From Planktophila sp965267775 (lineage in GTDB: Bacteria > Actinomycetota > Actinomycetes > Nanopelagicales > Nanopelagicaceae): DNA of 64,000 nucleotides. Numbering within the stretch: the first letter of the stretch is position 1; each line of letters opens with the position of its first letter. Location of the stretch: positions 372,001 to 436,000 of the forward strand of contig OZ254140.1 of NCBI GenBank assembly GCA_965267775.1, given 5' to 3'. The notes under the pieces were generated by a model that had not been told where the DNA came from, did not search any database, and saw only the letters and a list, made by a program, of their open reading frames with translations. Of the stretch, positions 16,548-24,363 are shown in pieces. A program made the position numbers and the translations under genes.

Positions 16548-18215
16548 ATGAAGTTGAGAGTAGCTCTCGCCCAGATTAATCCCACTGTGGGCGACCTCGA
16601 AGGCAATGCCGCTCTCATCCTCGCCCATGCAGAGTCAGCTGCAAATAACAGCGCACATGTAGTGCTCTTTCCCGAGATGGCCCTGACCGGTTATCCCGTT
16701 GAAGATTTAGCTCTTCGCCCTTCATTTCAAATTGCCTCTGCAAAATCCATTCAAGTCTTAGCTGCTTCATTGCCACCACAGCTCGTTTCAATCGTTGGCT
16801 ATCTCGACCATATCGATGGCGCCCCACAGAATCGCGTTGCCGTGATTACCGATGGAAAAATCGCTGCCACATATACAAAGTGCCAGCTTCCTAATTACGG
16901 AGTATTCGATGAGTATCGAAACTTTATTCCTGGCGATTCAACGTTAGTTGTTCGAATCCACGGAATCGATGTGGGAATTCTGATCTGTGAAGATCTCTGG
17001 GTCGATGGCGGAATCACTTCGACGCTAGCGGCACGCAAGCCAGGTCTTGTACTGGTTCCTAATGGATCACCTTTTGAGCGCGATAAGAATGATGTTCGCG
17101 CAGCTCTTGTAAAGAAGCGCGCAGTAGAAGTTGGCGCACCTCTTGTATACGTCAATATGACTGGTGGACAAGATGACCTTGTCTTCGATGGCGACAGCAT
17201 TGCCGTGGATGCAAAGGGCAATGTGATTGCGCGAGCTCCTCAATTTGAAGATGGAATGATGTTGCTCGACCTAGATGCAGATGGTGGCACAAGTACTCCT
17301 GATGTGGTTATCAGTGAAGCAGAGGCAAAATTAGATCGCGTACTTACTCCAGGAATCGCAGTGCGACTTGGTGATGAAGAAGAGATCTGGAAAGCAATCG
17401 TTGTTGGTCTTCGCGATTACGTTATCAAGAATGGATTTAGCCAAGTCTTGATCGGACTTTCTGGTGGAATCGACTCGGCACTTGTTGCAGCACTTGCCTG
17501 CGATGCCCTCGGCCCTGAGTTGGTCCATGGCGTTGCGATGCCAAGTAAGTATTCATCGAACCACTCGATTGAAGATGCTGAAGAGTTGGCCCACAACACC
17601 GGCCTTGGACTTCGCACTGTTCGCATCGAGACAATGGTTGATTCATATATGAATGAGCTCAACCTGACAGGTCTTGCTGAAGAGAATTTGCAGGCGCGAG
17701 TTCGCGGAACAACGTTGATGGCGATCTCTAATCAAGAGAATATGTTGGTGCTTGCGACAGGTAATAAGTCAGAGCTCGCCTGCGGCTACTCCACTTTGTA
17801 TGGGGATGCAGTCGGCGGCTATGCGCCAATTAAAGATATTTATAAGGTTGATGTCTGGGCTCTCGCACGCTGGCGCAATGAAGCGGCTCGCATCGCTGGA
17901 GAAAAGCCACCGATTCCTGTTCGCTCAATTGAGAAGGAGCCAAGTGCAGAACTTCGCCCCGATCAAAAAGATTCTGACTCCTTGCCTGAATATGAAATCC
18001 TCGATGAACTTCTTCGCAACTATGTCGATGAAGATCATGGCCATAACGAGCTGATTGCAATGGGATTTGATCCTGCGCTGGTCAAGCGCGTCATCGCCAT
18101 GGTTGACAAGGCTGAATACAAGCGCCGCCAATATCCACCTGGACCGAAGGTCTCTCAGCGCGCATTCGGCAAAGATCGCCGCCTGCCTATGACCTCTCAC
18201 TGGCGTGAGCTTTAA
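16548..18215 (+). CDS. nadE: Glutamine-dependent NAD+ synthetase
   Basis: 555 residues in two domains. The N-terminal nitrilase-type glutaminase has FPEMALTGYP (catalytic Glu), a Lys in YTKCQLPNYG, and ILICEDLW with the nucleophilic Cys. The C-terminal synthetase has the ATP loop LIGLSGGIDSAL. It makes NAD+ from deamido-NAD+ using glutamine as the nitrogen donor, which links it to the glutamine synthetase gene immediately downstream. Confidence 0.95.
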   Translation: MKLRVALAQINPTVGDLEGNAALILAHAESAANNSAHVVLFPEMALTGYPVEDLALRPSFQIASAKSIQVLAASLPPQLVSIVGYLDHIDGAPQNRVAVITDGKIAATYTKCQLPNYGVFDEYRNFIPGDSTLVVRIHGIDVGILICEDLWVDGGITSTLAARKPGLVLVPNGSPFERDKNDVRAALVKKRAVEVGAPLVYVNMTGGQDDLVFDGDSIAVDAKGNVIARAPQFEDGMMLLDLDADGGTSTPDVVISEAEAKLDRVLTPGIAVRLGDEEEIWKAIVVGLRDYVIKNGFSQVLIGLSGGIDSALVAALACDALGPELVHGVAMPSKYSSNHSIEDAEELAHNTGLGLRTVRIETMVDSYMNELNLTGLAEENLQARVRGTTLMAISNQENMLVLATGNKSELACGYSTLYGDAVGGYAPIKDIYKVDVWALARWRNEAARIAGEKPPIPVRSIEKEPSAELRPDQKDSDSLPEYEILDELLRNYVDEDHGHNELIAMGFDPALVKRVIAMVDKAEYKRRQYPPGPKVSQRAFGKDRRLPMTSHWREL

Positions 18216-18309
18216 AAGCCAAAAATCACTTGAAAGGCAATGTTAAGAATCGGTAATTGGTCGCTCCACGGCACTATGGCCGCACGTTGCCGTAAGTGAT
18301 TTTGGCTTT
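18215..18309 (+). ncRNA. Long structured RNA element between nadE and glnA
   Basis: The outer arms AAAGCCAAAAATCACTT (18215-18231) and AAGTGATTTTGGCTTT (18294-18309) pair over 16 bases with one bulged A. Inside, GGCAATGT (18236-18243) pairs with ACGTTGCC (18284-18291), and CGGC pairs with GCCG (18269-18282). The fold therefore has three stacked stems. There is no T-tract. It could be a glnA regulatory element, a nadE 3' end, a small RNA, or a short inverted-repeat element. I do not recognise a known riboswitch in it. Confidence 0.5.
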
Positions 18310-18325
18310 GTAACACGCCTGTAAT
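18310..18325 (+). promoter_or_regulatory. Candidate GlnR-like nitrogen control half-sites before glnA
   Basis: GTAAC, six bases, GTAAT. The same layout (GTTAA, six bases, GTAAT) occurs at 18242-18257. The spacing matches the GlnR consensus GTnAC-n6-GaAAC of actinobacteria, but the second half is imperfect. Confidence 0.3.
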
Positions 18326-18347
18326 CTGAGATTGGCAGACTGCTTAC

Positions 18348-19655
18348 ATGAGCAGTGACAATATGAGCAAGCAGCAGGAGTTCGTTCTTCGCACAATAGA
18401 AGAGCGCGACATTCGCTTTATCCGACTCTGGTTTACAGATGTTCTCGGAACTTTAAAGTCTGTTGCGATTGCACCGGCAGAGCTCGATGGCGCATTTGAA
18501 GAAGGCATCGGATTCGACGGATCTGCAATTGAAGGTTTCGCACGTCAATTTGAATCAGATATGTTGGCAAAGCCAGATCCTGCAACGTTCTCTATTTTGC
18601 CGTGGCGTACAGAGGCACCAGGGGCTGCTCGTATGTTCTGCGATATCACTCTTCCCAATGGCGAGCCATCACCAACTGATCCGCGCAATGTTTTACGTCG
18701 CACATTAGCTAAAGCTGCTGAGATGGGTTACACCTGTTACACCCACCCAGAGATTGAGTTCTTCCTCTTCAAGTCACAACCTGAAAAGGGATCGGCACCA
18801 GTGCCGGTGGATCAAGGTGGCTACTTTGATCACACACCAGCTGTTGTTGGACATGACTTCCGTCGCCAGGCGATTACCTTGCTTGAAGCGATGGGTGTAT
18901 CCGTTGAGTTCAGCCATCACGAAGGTGCACCAGGACAGCAAGAGATCGATCTTCGTTATGCAGATGCTTTAAGTACTGCAGATAACATCATGACCTTCCG
19001 CCATGTCATTAAGGAAGTTGCGCTAGAGCAAGGCTTCTACGCATCCTTTATGCCAAAGCCATTTACCGATCACCCAGGTTCAGGAATGCACACTCATGTC
19101 TCACTCTTTAAGGGCGAAGAGAATGCTTTCTATGATGCCAGCGCAGAGCTCAATCTCTCTGAGGTCGGCCGCCAATTCGTTGCAGGAATCTTGAAGCATG
19201 CATCTGAAATTACGGCAGTGACGAATCAATGGGTCAACTCTTATAAGCGCCTGCAAGGTGGGGGAGAAGCACCAGCAATTATTAACTGGGGCCACAATGA
19301 TCGTGGAGCACTCGTGCGTATTCCCATGTATAAGCCGAATAAGGAGAATTCAACTCGCATTGAGTTCCGTGCACCAGATTCAGCATGTAATCCATATCTA
19401 GCCTATGCGGTGATGATTGCCGCTGGTCTCAAAGGAATTGAAGGCAAGTACAAGCTCGAAGCATCCGATGATTCTGCAACGCTTCCAGCGAATCTCAATG
19501 AGGCAATTTCAATTATGGAGAAGAGCGAACTTGTTCGTGAAACTCTTGGCGAGAGCGTCTTCGAATATGTATTGCGCAATAAGCGAGCAGAGTGGCTGGA
19601 CTATCGCCGTCAGGTGAGCCAGTACGAACTCGATCGTTATTTACCGGTGCTTTGA
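18348..19655 (+). CDS. glnA: Type I glutamine synthetase (GlnA2-like)
   Basis: 435 residues. It makes glutamine from glutamate, ammonia and ATP. Seen: the N-terminal beta-grasp GIGFDGSAIEGF, the metal-site stretch YTCYTHPEIEFFLFK, HTHVSLF, NSYKRLQGGGEAP and EFRAPDSACNPYLAY. The length and the absence of the adenylylation Tyr region of long GSI-beta enzymes suggest the alpha/GlnA2 type. The ATG at 18348 is used; an in-frame ATG five codons later is possible. A weak CAGACT box lies six bases upstream. The gene lies upstream of the heliorhodopsin. Confidence 0.93.
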   Translation: MSSDNMSKQQEFVLRTIEERDIRFIRLWFTDVLGTLKSVAIAPAELDGAFEEGIGFDGSAIEGFARQFESDMLAKPDPATFSILPWRTEAPGAARMFCDITLPNGEPSPTDPRNVLRRTLAKAAEMGYTCYTHPEIEFFLFKSQPEKGSAPVPVDQGGYFDHTPAVVGHDFRRQAITLLEAMGVSVEFSHHEGAPGQQEIDLRYADALSTADNIMTFRHVIKEVALEQGFYASFMPKPFTDHPGSGMHTHVSLFKGEENAFYDASAELNLSEVGRQFVAGILKHASEITAVTNQWVNSYKRLQGGGEAPAIINWGHNDRGALVRIPMYKPNKENSTRIEFRAPDSACNPYLAYAVMIAAGLKGIEGKYKLEASDDSATLPANLNEAISIMEKSELVRETLGESVFEYVLRNKRAEWLDYRRQVSQYELDRYLPVL

Positions 19656-19952
19656 GTTTAGGCGCGAATACTTGAGGGGAATACCTCGTGACCCTCGCGC
19701 CAAAGGATCCTTGCGTTGGCTCAAGTTTCGAACATGCCAGCCTTTTAGAACATAGAACTCAGGCATTTTCGGATCGACTTTATCTGGCCTTAAGTAAATT
19801 TCACCATTTTCAATTGCTTTACGTATGAGCCTTGCGCCGATTATTGGGACCTTCGGAATGAATCGTTTGGTGAATGTCGAGTCGTCAAAAGTTGATTGAA
19901 CAACAAAACCAACAGGACATTCCTGCATTGAGTTCATGGCTTCCAAAATCAT
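19641..19952 (-). CDS. Small conserved-looking protein of unknown function
   Basis: 103 residues starting at the ATG at 19952, which has an ideal AAGGAGG Shine-Dalgarno five bases upstream; the longer in-frame start at 19967 would overlap that site. The protein is basic and soluble, with no membrane segment. Its last four codons overlap the end of glnA on the opposite strand. I do not recognise the family. The strong ribosome-binding site is the best argument that it is real. Confidence 0.5.
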   Translation of the reverse strand: MILEAMNSMQECPVGFVVQSTFDDSTFTKRFIPKVPIIGARLIRKAIENGEIYLRPDKVDPKMPEFYVLKGWHVRNLSQRKDPLARGSRGIPLKYSRLNSKHR

Positions 19953-20018
19953 TCCAACCTCCTTCACTCGGAATGTATCAAAGAATTCAAATACTCTCCG
20001 TCAATCAGATCGCACAGG

Positions 20019-20024
20019 TATCCT
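20019..20024 (+). promoter_or_regulatory. -10 box of the PH-like protein gene
   Basis: TATCCT, then TCTTGC, then the ATG at 20031. Confidence 0.5.
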
Positions 20025-20030
20025 TCTTGC

Positions 20031-20384
20031 ATGGCACATTTGGTAGTTGCAGAAGATCGCATAAGGCTTAACTTGTCGATTCTCGAGACGCTTGGTGCTG
20101 TCCATGGATCACCTGAAATTGCCATGAGCGAGATTGAATCCGTTGAAGTAGTTGCCAACCCTTGGGCGCGCGGAATTCTCAAAGGTATGCGCATCGGCAC
20201 TGGCGTTCCGCTGATCACACTTCTCGGAACTATGAAATATGTAGGCGGTAAAGATTTCTGCGTTATCTATAGGCGCCGCCCCAATGCAGTAATCACACTC
20301 AAGAGCGGCCCATTTAAACGGTGGATCTTTGAGATTAAAGATATGAGCGAGATCGATGCCCTCAAGAAGGCGATTGCCTCATGA
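20031..20384 (+). CDS. PH-like domain protein of unknown function
   Basis: 117 residues with alternating short beta strands followed by a C-terminal helix (MSEIDALKKAIAS), like the small bacterial PH-domain family. It has no signal peptide or membrane segment. It overlaps the following GNAT gene by four bases (ATGA), so the two are translated together. The function is not known. Confidence 0.6.
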   Translation: MAHLVVAEDRIRLNLSILETLGAVHGSPEIAMSEIESVEVVANPWARGILKGMRIGTGVPLITLLGTMKYVGGKDFCVIYRRRPNAVITLKSGPFKRWIFEIKDMSEIDALKKAIAS

Positions 20385-20911
20385 ATATTGAGATGCGCGA
20401 ACTGCGCCCCGAAGATGCCTTGGATGCGGCTGAGATTCATAGCGCGGTCATGGAGCTCGATGATTGGCAGTTCTTACTGAGCAATTATGTTCAAGATGAA
20501 GAGTTCTGTGCTTATTTAGATCGCGTTGCTGCAATGAAATCGGCGGAGAAGGTGCCCGAGGGGATGGTTACCTCCACCTTTCTCGTTGCCGTAATCGACG
20601 GCAAGATTGCAGGCAGGCTTTCTATTCGCCATGAACTCAATGACTTCCTTGCCTTCGTCGGCGGGCATATCGGTTATGGAGTCTCACCTGAGTTTCGTGG
20701 TCGAGGCGTAGCAACATATATGTTGAAACATGGCCTGGCATTTATGAGAGAGCGTGGTGAAGAGAAGGTATTCATCTCCTGCCATTCCGAAAACGAAGCT
20801 TCCAGAAGAATCATTGAAAAATGTGGAGGAGAGTTCGCGGCTATGGTTCCTCACCCATACGAGGATGGCGAGCTCTATCGCACCTATTGGATTCCGACTT
20901 CAGCGCAATGA
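20381..20911 (+). CDS. GNAT family N-acetyltransferase
   Basis: 176 residues with the GNAT fold. Motif A, the acetyl-CoA site, is GVSPEFRGRGVATYML; the next conserved stretch is CHSENEASRRIIEKCGGEF. It transfers acetyl from acetyl-CoA to an amine; the substrate is unknown. It is the last gene before the heliorhodopsin, 39 bases away, and read-through into it is possible. Confidence 0.85.
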   Translation: MNIEMRELRPEDALDAAEIHSAVMELDDWQFLLSNYVQDEEFCAYLDRVAAMKSAEKVPEGMVTSTFLVAVIDGKIAGRLSIRHELNDFLAFVGGHIGYGVSPEFRGRGVATYMLKHGLAFMRERGEEKVFISCHSENEASRRIIEKCGGEFAAMVPHPYEDGELYRTYWIPTSAQ

Positions 20912-20937
20912 GAGGGGTAAAGCCAGAGCTCGCCCTG

Positions 20938-20943
20938 TACCGT
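20938..20943 (+). promoter_or_regulatory. -10 box of the heliorhodopsin gene (leaderless)
   Basis: TACCGT is followed by seven bases (TTTTAGG T) and the ATG at 20951. There is no good Shine-Dalgarno and no clear -35. Confidence 0.45.
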
Positions 20944-20950
20944 TTTAGGT

Positions 20951-21712
20951 ATGAGTAAAGAATTGAACCCAGCCACATTACGTCGCGCCAATATCATTGC
21001 AGGAGTACTTCACCTCGCTCAGATGGTTGCGGTGCTCTCCCTTGCTAATGGCTTTACGCTGCCCATCGTTGCTCGTTATATGGCAGGTCCTCCAGGGTCA
21101 ACGTTTACAGATCCCATCGTTCTTCTCGATGCACCTATTGGATTAACTGTTGCAATCTTCCTTGGACTCTCTTCACTCTTCCACTTTGTAGTGGCATCAC
21201 CAGCTTTCTTCCCACGATATTCAGCGAGCCTTCTGGCTCAGCGCAATTACTTCCGTTGGGTTGAGTACTCCATTAGCTCATCAGTAATGATTGTTCTGAT
21301 TGCACTTATCTGCGGAGTATCTGATGTTGCCGCGATCATCGCTCTCTTCGGCGTTAATGCATCCATGATTCTCTTCGGCTGGTTGCAAGAGAAGTACGAG
21401 AACCCAGGTAATGGGGGATGGCTTCCATTTATCTTTGGATGCATTGCAGGAATCGTTCCTTGGATTGCAATCACAATCTATGTCTTGAGCATCGGTGGAC
21501 CTGCAGATACAGCGGCTCCTGCATTTGTCTACGGAATCGTGATCTCGCTCTTCGTACTCTTTAATATCTTTGCACTTGTGCAGTGGCTTCAATATAAGAA
21601 GGTCGGTAAGTGGACTGACTATCTTCGCGGTGAGCGCACCTACATCACGCTCTCATTGATTGCGAAGTCAGCTCTTGCGTGGCAGATCTTCGCTTCCACT
21701 CTCGTTTCTTAA
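20951..21712 (+). CDS. Heliorhodopsin (retinal-binding light sensor)
   Basis: 253 residues, seven hydrophobic helices. It closely resembles the founding heliorhodopsin 48C12, offset by two residues: the retinal Lys is K239 in LIAKSALAWQIF (K241 in 48C12), the counterion is E105 in FRWVEYS (E107), S235 matches S237, and H21 and H78 match the two conserved His of the proton-accepting cluster. FGVNASMILFGWLQEKY and YLRGERTYI are also hallmarks. Heliorhodopsins are membrane photoreceptors with the N-terminus inside, inverted relative to type 1 rhodopsins, and have a slow photocycle. The ion-pump motif of actinorhodopsins is absent. Retinal could come from beta-carotene made by the lycopene cyclase encoded at 48 kb. 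Confidence 0.95.
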   Translation: MSKELNPATLRRANIIAGVLHLAQMVAVLSLANGFTLPIVARYMAGPPGSTFTDPIVLLDAPIGLTVAIFLGLSSLFHFVVASPAFFPRYSASLLAQRNYFRWVEYSISSSVMIVLIALICGVSDVAAIIALFGVNASMILFGWLQEKYENPGNGGWLPFIFGCIAGIVPWIAITIYVLSIGGPADTAAPAFVYGIVISLFVLFNIFALVQWLQYKKVGKWTDYLRGERTYITLSLIAKSALAWQIFASTLVS

Positions 21713-21737
21713 TTATTGAGATGCGAATACCGCCCCT

Positions 21738-21765
21738 TGGAAAGGTAGAAGAGGCGGGGTAGACT
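21738..21765 (+). promoter_or_regulatory. Promoter of the leuA leader
   Basis: TTGGAA and TAGACT are separated by 16 bases. The expected start is near 21772, only about three bases before the leader-peptide ATG. Confidence 0.55.
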
Positions 21766-21774
21766 GCAACCACT

Positions 21775-21819
21775 ATGAAGCTCCGCGGACTCCTACTTAT
21801 CCGCCGTAGCGAGGCCTAA
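21775..21819 (+). CDS. leuA leader peptide
   Basis: A 14-codon reading frame encoding MKLRGLLLIRRSEA, with a run of three adjacent Leu codons (CTC, CTA, CTT) after an earlier Leu, then Arg-Arg. It lies just upstream of leuA. Leader peptides of this layout, a Leu run followed by Arg, precede leuA in many actinobacteria. Ribosome stalling at the Leu codons when charged tRNA-Leu is scarce would change folding of the following RNA. Confidence 0.75.
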   Translation: MKLRGLLLIRRSEA

Positions 21820-21860
21820 TCACCGGTCTCCTCGCTGCGGGGTTTGGTGTTGCCGGTAAC
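21804..21860 (+). promoter_or_regulatory. Leucine attenuator region of leuA
   Basis: CCGTAGCGAGG (21804-21814), inside the leader peptide, pairs with CCTCGCTGCGG (21830-21840) with one G-U pair. ACCGG near 21822 can instead pair with CCGGT near 21855. The two folds compete, as expected for attenuation. No clean T-tract follows the first stem, so the switch may act on translation or through Rho. Confidence 0.55.
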
Positions 21861-21889
21861 AATTCGGCCAACTAACTAGGAGCACGTAT

Positions 21890-23605
21890 ATGAACTTTCC
21901 AAAACAAACACCATCAAAGATGCCGGTGCATCGTTACTCATCATTTATCCCTGTTGAACTCAGCGACCGTACTTGGCCAGATAAGAAGATGACCGCAGCT
22001 CCGAAGTGGTCATCAGTGGATCTTCGCGATGGCAACCAGGCGCTTATCGATCCCATGGATACACCTCGCAAATTAGCGATGTTTAAGTTGCTCGTATCGA
22101 TGGGCTACAAAGAGATTGAGGTGGGTTTCCCATCGGCTTCACAAACAGATTTTGATTTTGTCCGCAAGATTATTGATGAAGGCTTGATTCCTGATGATGT
22201 AATTATTCAGGTCTTAACTCAAGCTCGCGAACCACTTATTCGTCGTACCTATGAAGCTATTGCCGGGTCAAAGCAAGCGATCATCCATCTCTATAACTCA
22301 ACATCTACATTGCAGCGCCGCGTCGTCTTTGGTCTTGATAAAGAGGGCATTAAGAAGATTGCAACAGATGGCGCTCAGCTCTGTCTTGATTTGATGAAGA
22401 CAGTTCCTGAGACAAAGATTTCATTTGAATACTCACCAGAGTCATATACAGGCACCGAACTTGAGTTCGCGGTCGAGGTATGTAATGCGGTAAATGCAAT
22501 CTGGAAGCCAACACCACAGTGGAAGACCATCATGAATCTTCCAGCGACTGTCGAGATGGCAACTCCAAACGTTTATGCAGACTCAATCGAGTGGATGTGT
22601 CGCAATCTCAACAATCGCGAATCAGTAATTGTCTCGCTCCACCCACATAATGATCGCGGAACAGGTGTTGCTGCTGCAGAACTTGGCTTCCTTGCAGGTG
22701 CAGATCGCATCGAAGGAACTTTATTCGGCAATGGTGAGCGCACAGGAAATGTCTGTCTCGTAACTCTTGGCATGAATATGGTTTCGCACGGTATCGATCC
22801 ACATATAGATTTCAGCGATATCGATGAGATTCGCCGTACCGTTGAATATGCAAACCAGTTAAAGGTTCCAGAGCGCCATCCTTATGGTGGCGACCTTGTC
22901 TTTACTGCTTTCTCAGGTTCACACCAGGATGCAATTAAGAAGGGCTTCGAACACCTCGAGCGCGATGCAAAGGCAGCAGGCGTTCCCATGGATCAGCACA
23001 CATGGGCTGTTCCATATCTTCCTATCGATCCAAAGGATATTGGCCGTTCATACGAGGCTGTTATTCGAGTTAACTCTCAATCAGGTAAGGGTGGCGTTGC
23101 ATATCTCTTGAAGACAGAGCATCACCTTGATCTTCCACGTCGTCAGCAGATTGAATTCTCAAAGATAGTTCAGCAGAAGACAGATCATGAAGGTGGCGAG
23201 ATCACCGCTGATCAGCTCTGGAATATCTTCGAAGATGAGTACCTTCCAACAGAATCTGCTCCGTGGGGTCGTTTCCGCCTTAAGGGCTTATCACAGACTT
23301 CTGTGATGGATGAAGACGTTCAACTCACAGTGCAGCTGACAGATCGTGGCGAAGCAATCGAGCTAAAGGGTCACGGCAACGGACCAATCGCCGCCTTCTG
23401 CAACATTCTTAATAATTACGGAGTAGATGTGCGCGTCCTCGATTTCCATGAGCACGCTCTCTCATCAGGTGGCGATGCATCTGCTGCGGCATATCTTGAA
23501 TGTGCAATCGGAGGAGATGTCTATTGGGGAGTCGGAATCGACCCTAATACGACAACTGCTTCGCTGAAGGCAGTCGTGTCTGCAATCAACCGCGCTATTC
23601 GCTAA
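21890..23605 (+). CDS. leuA: 2-isopropylmalate synthase
   Basis: 571 residues, the long form found in actinobacteria. It condenses acetyl-CoA with ketoisovalerate, the committed step to leucine. The catalytic TIM barrel has DLRDGNQALIDP and the metal-binding HPHNDRGTG, followed by EGTLFGNGERTGN. The C-terminal domain (about 440-571) is the LeuA regulatory domain that binds leucine for feedback inhibition. CTAGGAGCACGTAT supplies the Shine-Dalgarno. Control is probably double: leader-peptide attenuation and allosteric inhibition. Confidence 0.95.
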   Translation: MNFPKQTPSKMPVHRYSSFIPVELSDRTWPDKKMTAAPKWSSVDLRDGNQALIDPMDTPRKLAMFKLLVSMGYKEIEVGFPSASQTDFDFVRKIIDEGLIPDDVIIQVLTQAREPLIRRTYEAIAGSKQAIIHLYNSTSTLQRRVVFGLDKEGIKKIATDGAQLCLDLMKTVPETKISFEYSPESYTGTELEFAVEVCNAVNAIWKPTPQWKTIMNLPATVEMATPNVYADSIEWMCRNLNNRESVIVSLHPHNDRGTGVAAAELGFLAGADRIEGTLFGNGERTGNVCLVTLGMNMVSHGIDPHIDFSDIDEIRRTVEYANQLKVPERHPYGGDLVFTAFSGSHQDAIKKGFEHLERDAKAAGVPMDQHTWAVPYLPIDPKDIGRSYEAVIRVNSQSGKGGVAYLLKTEHHLDLPRRQQIEFSKIVQQKTDHEGGEITADQLWNIFEDEYLPTESAPWGRFRLKGLSQTSVMDEDVQLTVQLTDRGEAIELKGHGNGPIAAFCNILNNYGVDVRVLDFHEHALSSGGDASAAAYLECAIGGDVYWGVGIDPNTTTASLKAVVSAINRAIR

Positions 23606-23606
23606 C

Positions 23607-23612
23607 TACCCT
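23607..23612 (+). promoter_or_regulatory. -10 box of recO
   Basis: TACCCT, seven bases, then GTG at 23620. The box lies immediately after the leuA stop. Confidence 0.4.
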
Positions 23613-23619
23613 TAGCGCC

Positions 23620-24363
23620 GTGAGCACAAAGGGCGCCCTCTATCGTGATGAAGCGATAGTTCTGCGTACCCAGAAACTCGGCGAAGCAGATCGCATCATC
23701 ACAATGCTGACAAAAGAGCATGGTCGCATTCGTGGAGTGGCTAAAGGTGTCCGACGCACGATGTCTAAGTTCGGCGCACGCCTTGAGCCAGGTAGCCACG
23801 TTGATATCCAATTACATACCGGTCGCACCTTCGACACTATTACTCAAGTTGAAGCGCTGATGAATTACGGTGAAGAAATCTCTAGCGATTACCAGCGCTG
23901 GACAATCGCCCACGCAATTCTCGAAACTGCCGAGCGCTTCTCTCCACATGAGCAAGAGCCGGCACCGCAAGAGTTCGCACTTGTTGTTGGGGGAATGCGC
24001 GCACTCTCTGAGAATCGCTATGACCCATCACTGATTCTCGATGCATTCTTATTGCGATCACTCTCTATTGGTGGCTATGCACCCTCGCTCTCACAATGTT
24101 CACGATGTGAAAAGCCTGGCCCTCACCGTTACTTCTCTTTGGTAGGTGGAGGTTCAGTTTGTAATGACTGTCGACCATCAGCATCTGCAACTCCCGCACC
24201 AGAGACTTTGCAATTAATGGATGCGCTCCTCAACTCAGATTGGGAGACGGCCACCGCAAGTGAAGGTAAAAACCGTCGCGAAGCTAGTGGTTTGATTGCC
24301 GCTTACTTACAATGGCACCTTGAGCGCGGACTTCGGAGTCTGCCGATGGTGGAGCGTGCATGA
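23620..24363 (+). CDS. recO: DNA repair protein RecO
   Basis: 247 residues. RecO anneals single strands and loads RecA with RecR in gap repair. It has the N-terminal OB fold (YRDEAIVLRTQKLGEADRI), a helical middle and the zinc site CSRC...CNDC near 165-190. The GTG start gives the expected N-terminus. It overlaps uppS by four bases (ATGA), the arrangement commonly seen in actinobacteria. Confidence 0.92.
   Translation: MSTKGALYRDEAIVLRTQKLGEADRIITMLTKEHGRIRGVAKGVRRTMSKFGARLEPGSHVDIQLHTGRTFDTITQVEALMNYGEEISSDYQRWTIAHAILETAERFSPHEQEPAPQEFALVVGGMRALSENRYDPSLILDAFLLRSLSIGGYAPSLSQCSRCEKPGPHRYFSLVGGGSVCNDCRPSASATPAPETLQLMDALLNSDWETATASEGKNRREASGLIAAYLQWHLERGLRSLPMVERA

Noticed and set aside
18215..18309. 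Ordinary terminator of nadE
   Set aside because: The hairpin is far too long and lacks a T-tract; a different role is more likely, although 3'-end stabilisation is not excluded.
20951..21712. Actinorhodopsin-type proton pump
   Set aside because: The third-helix pump motif of type 1 rhodopsins is absent, and the sequence matches heliorhodopsin residue by residue.
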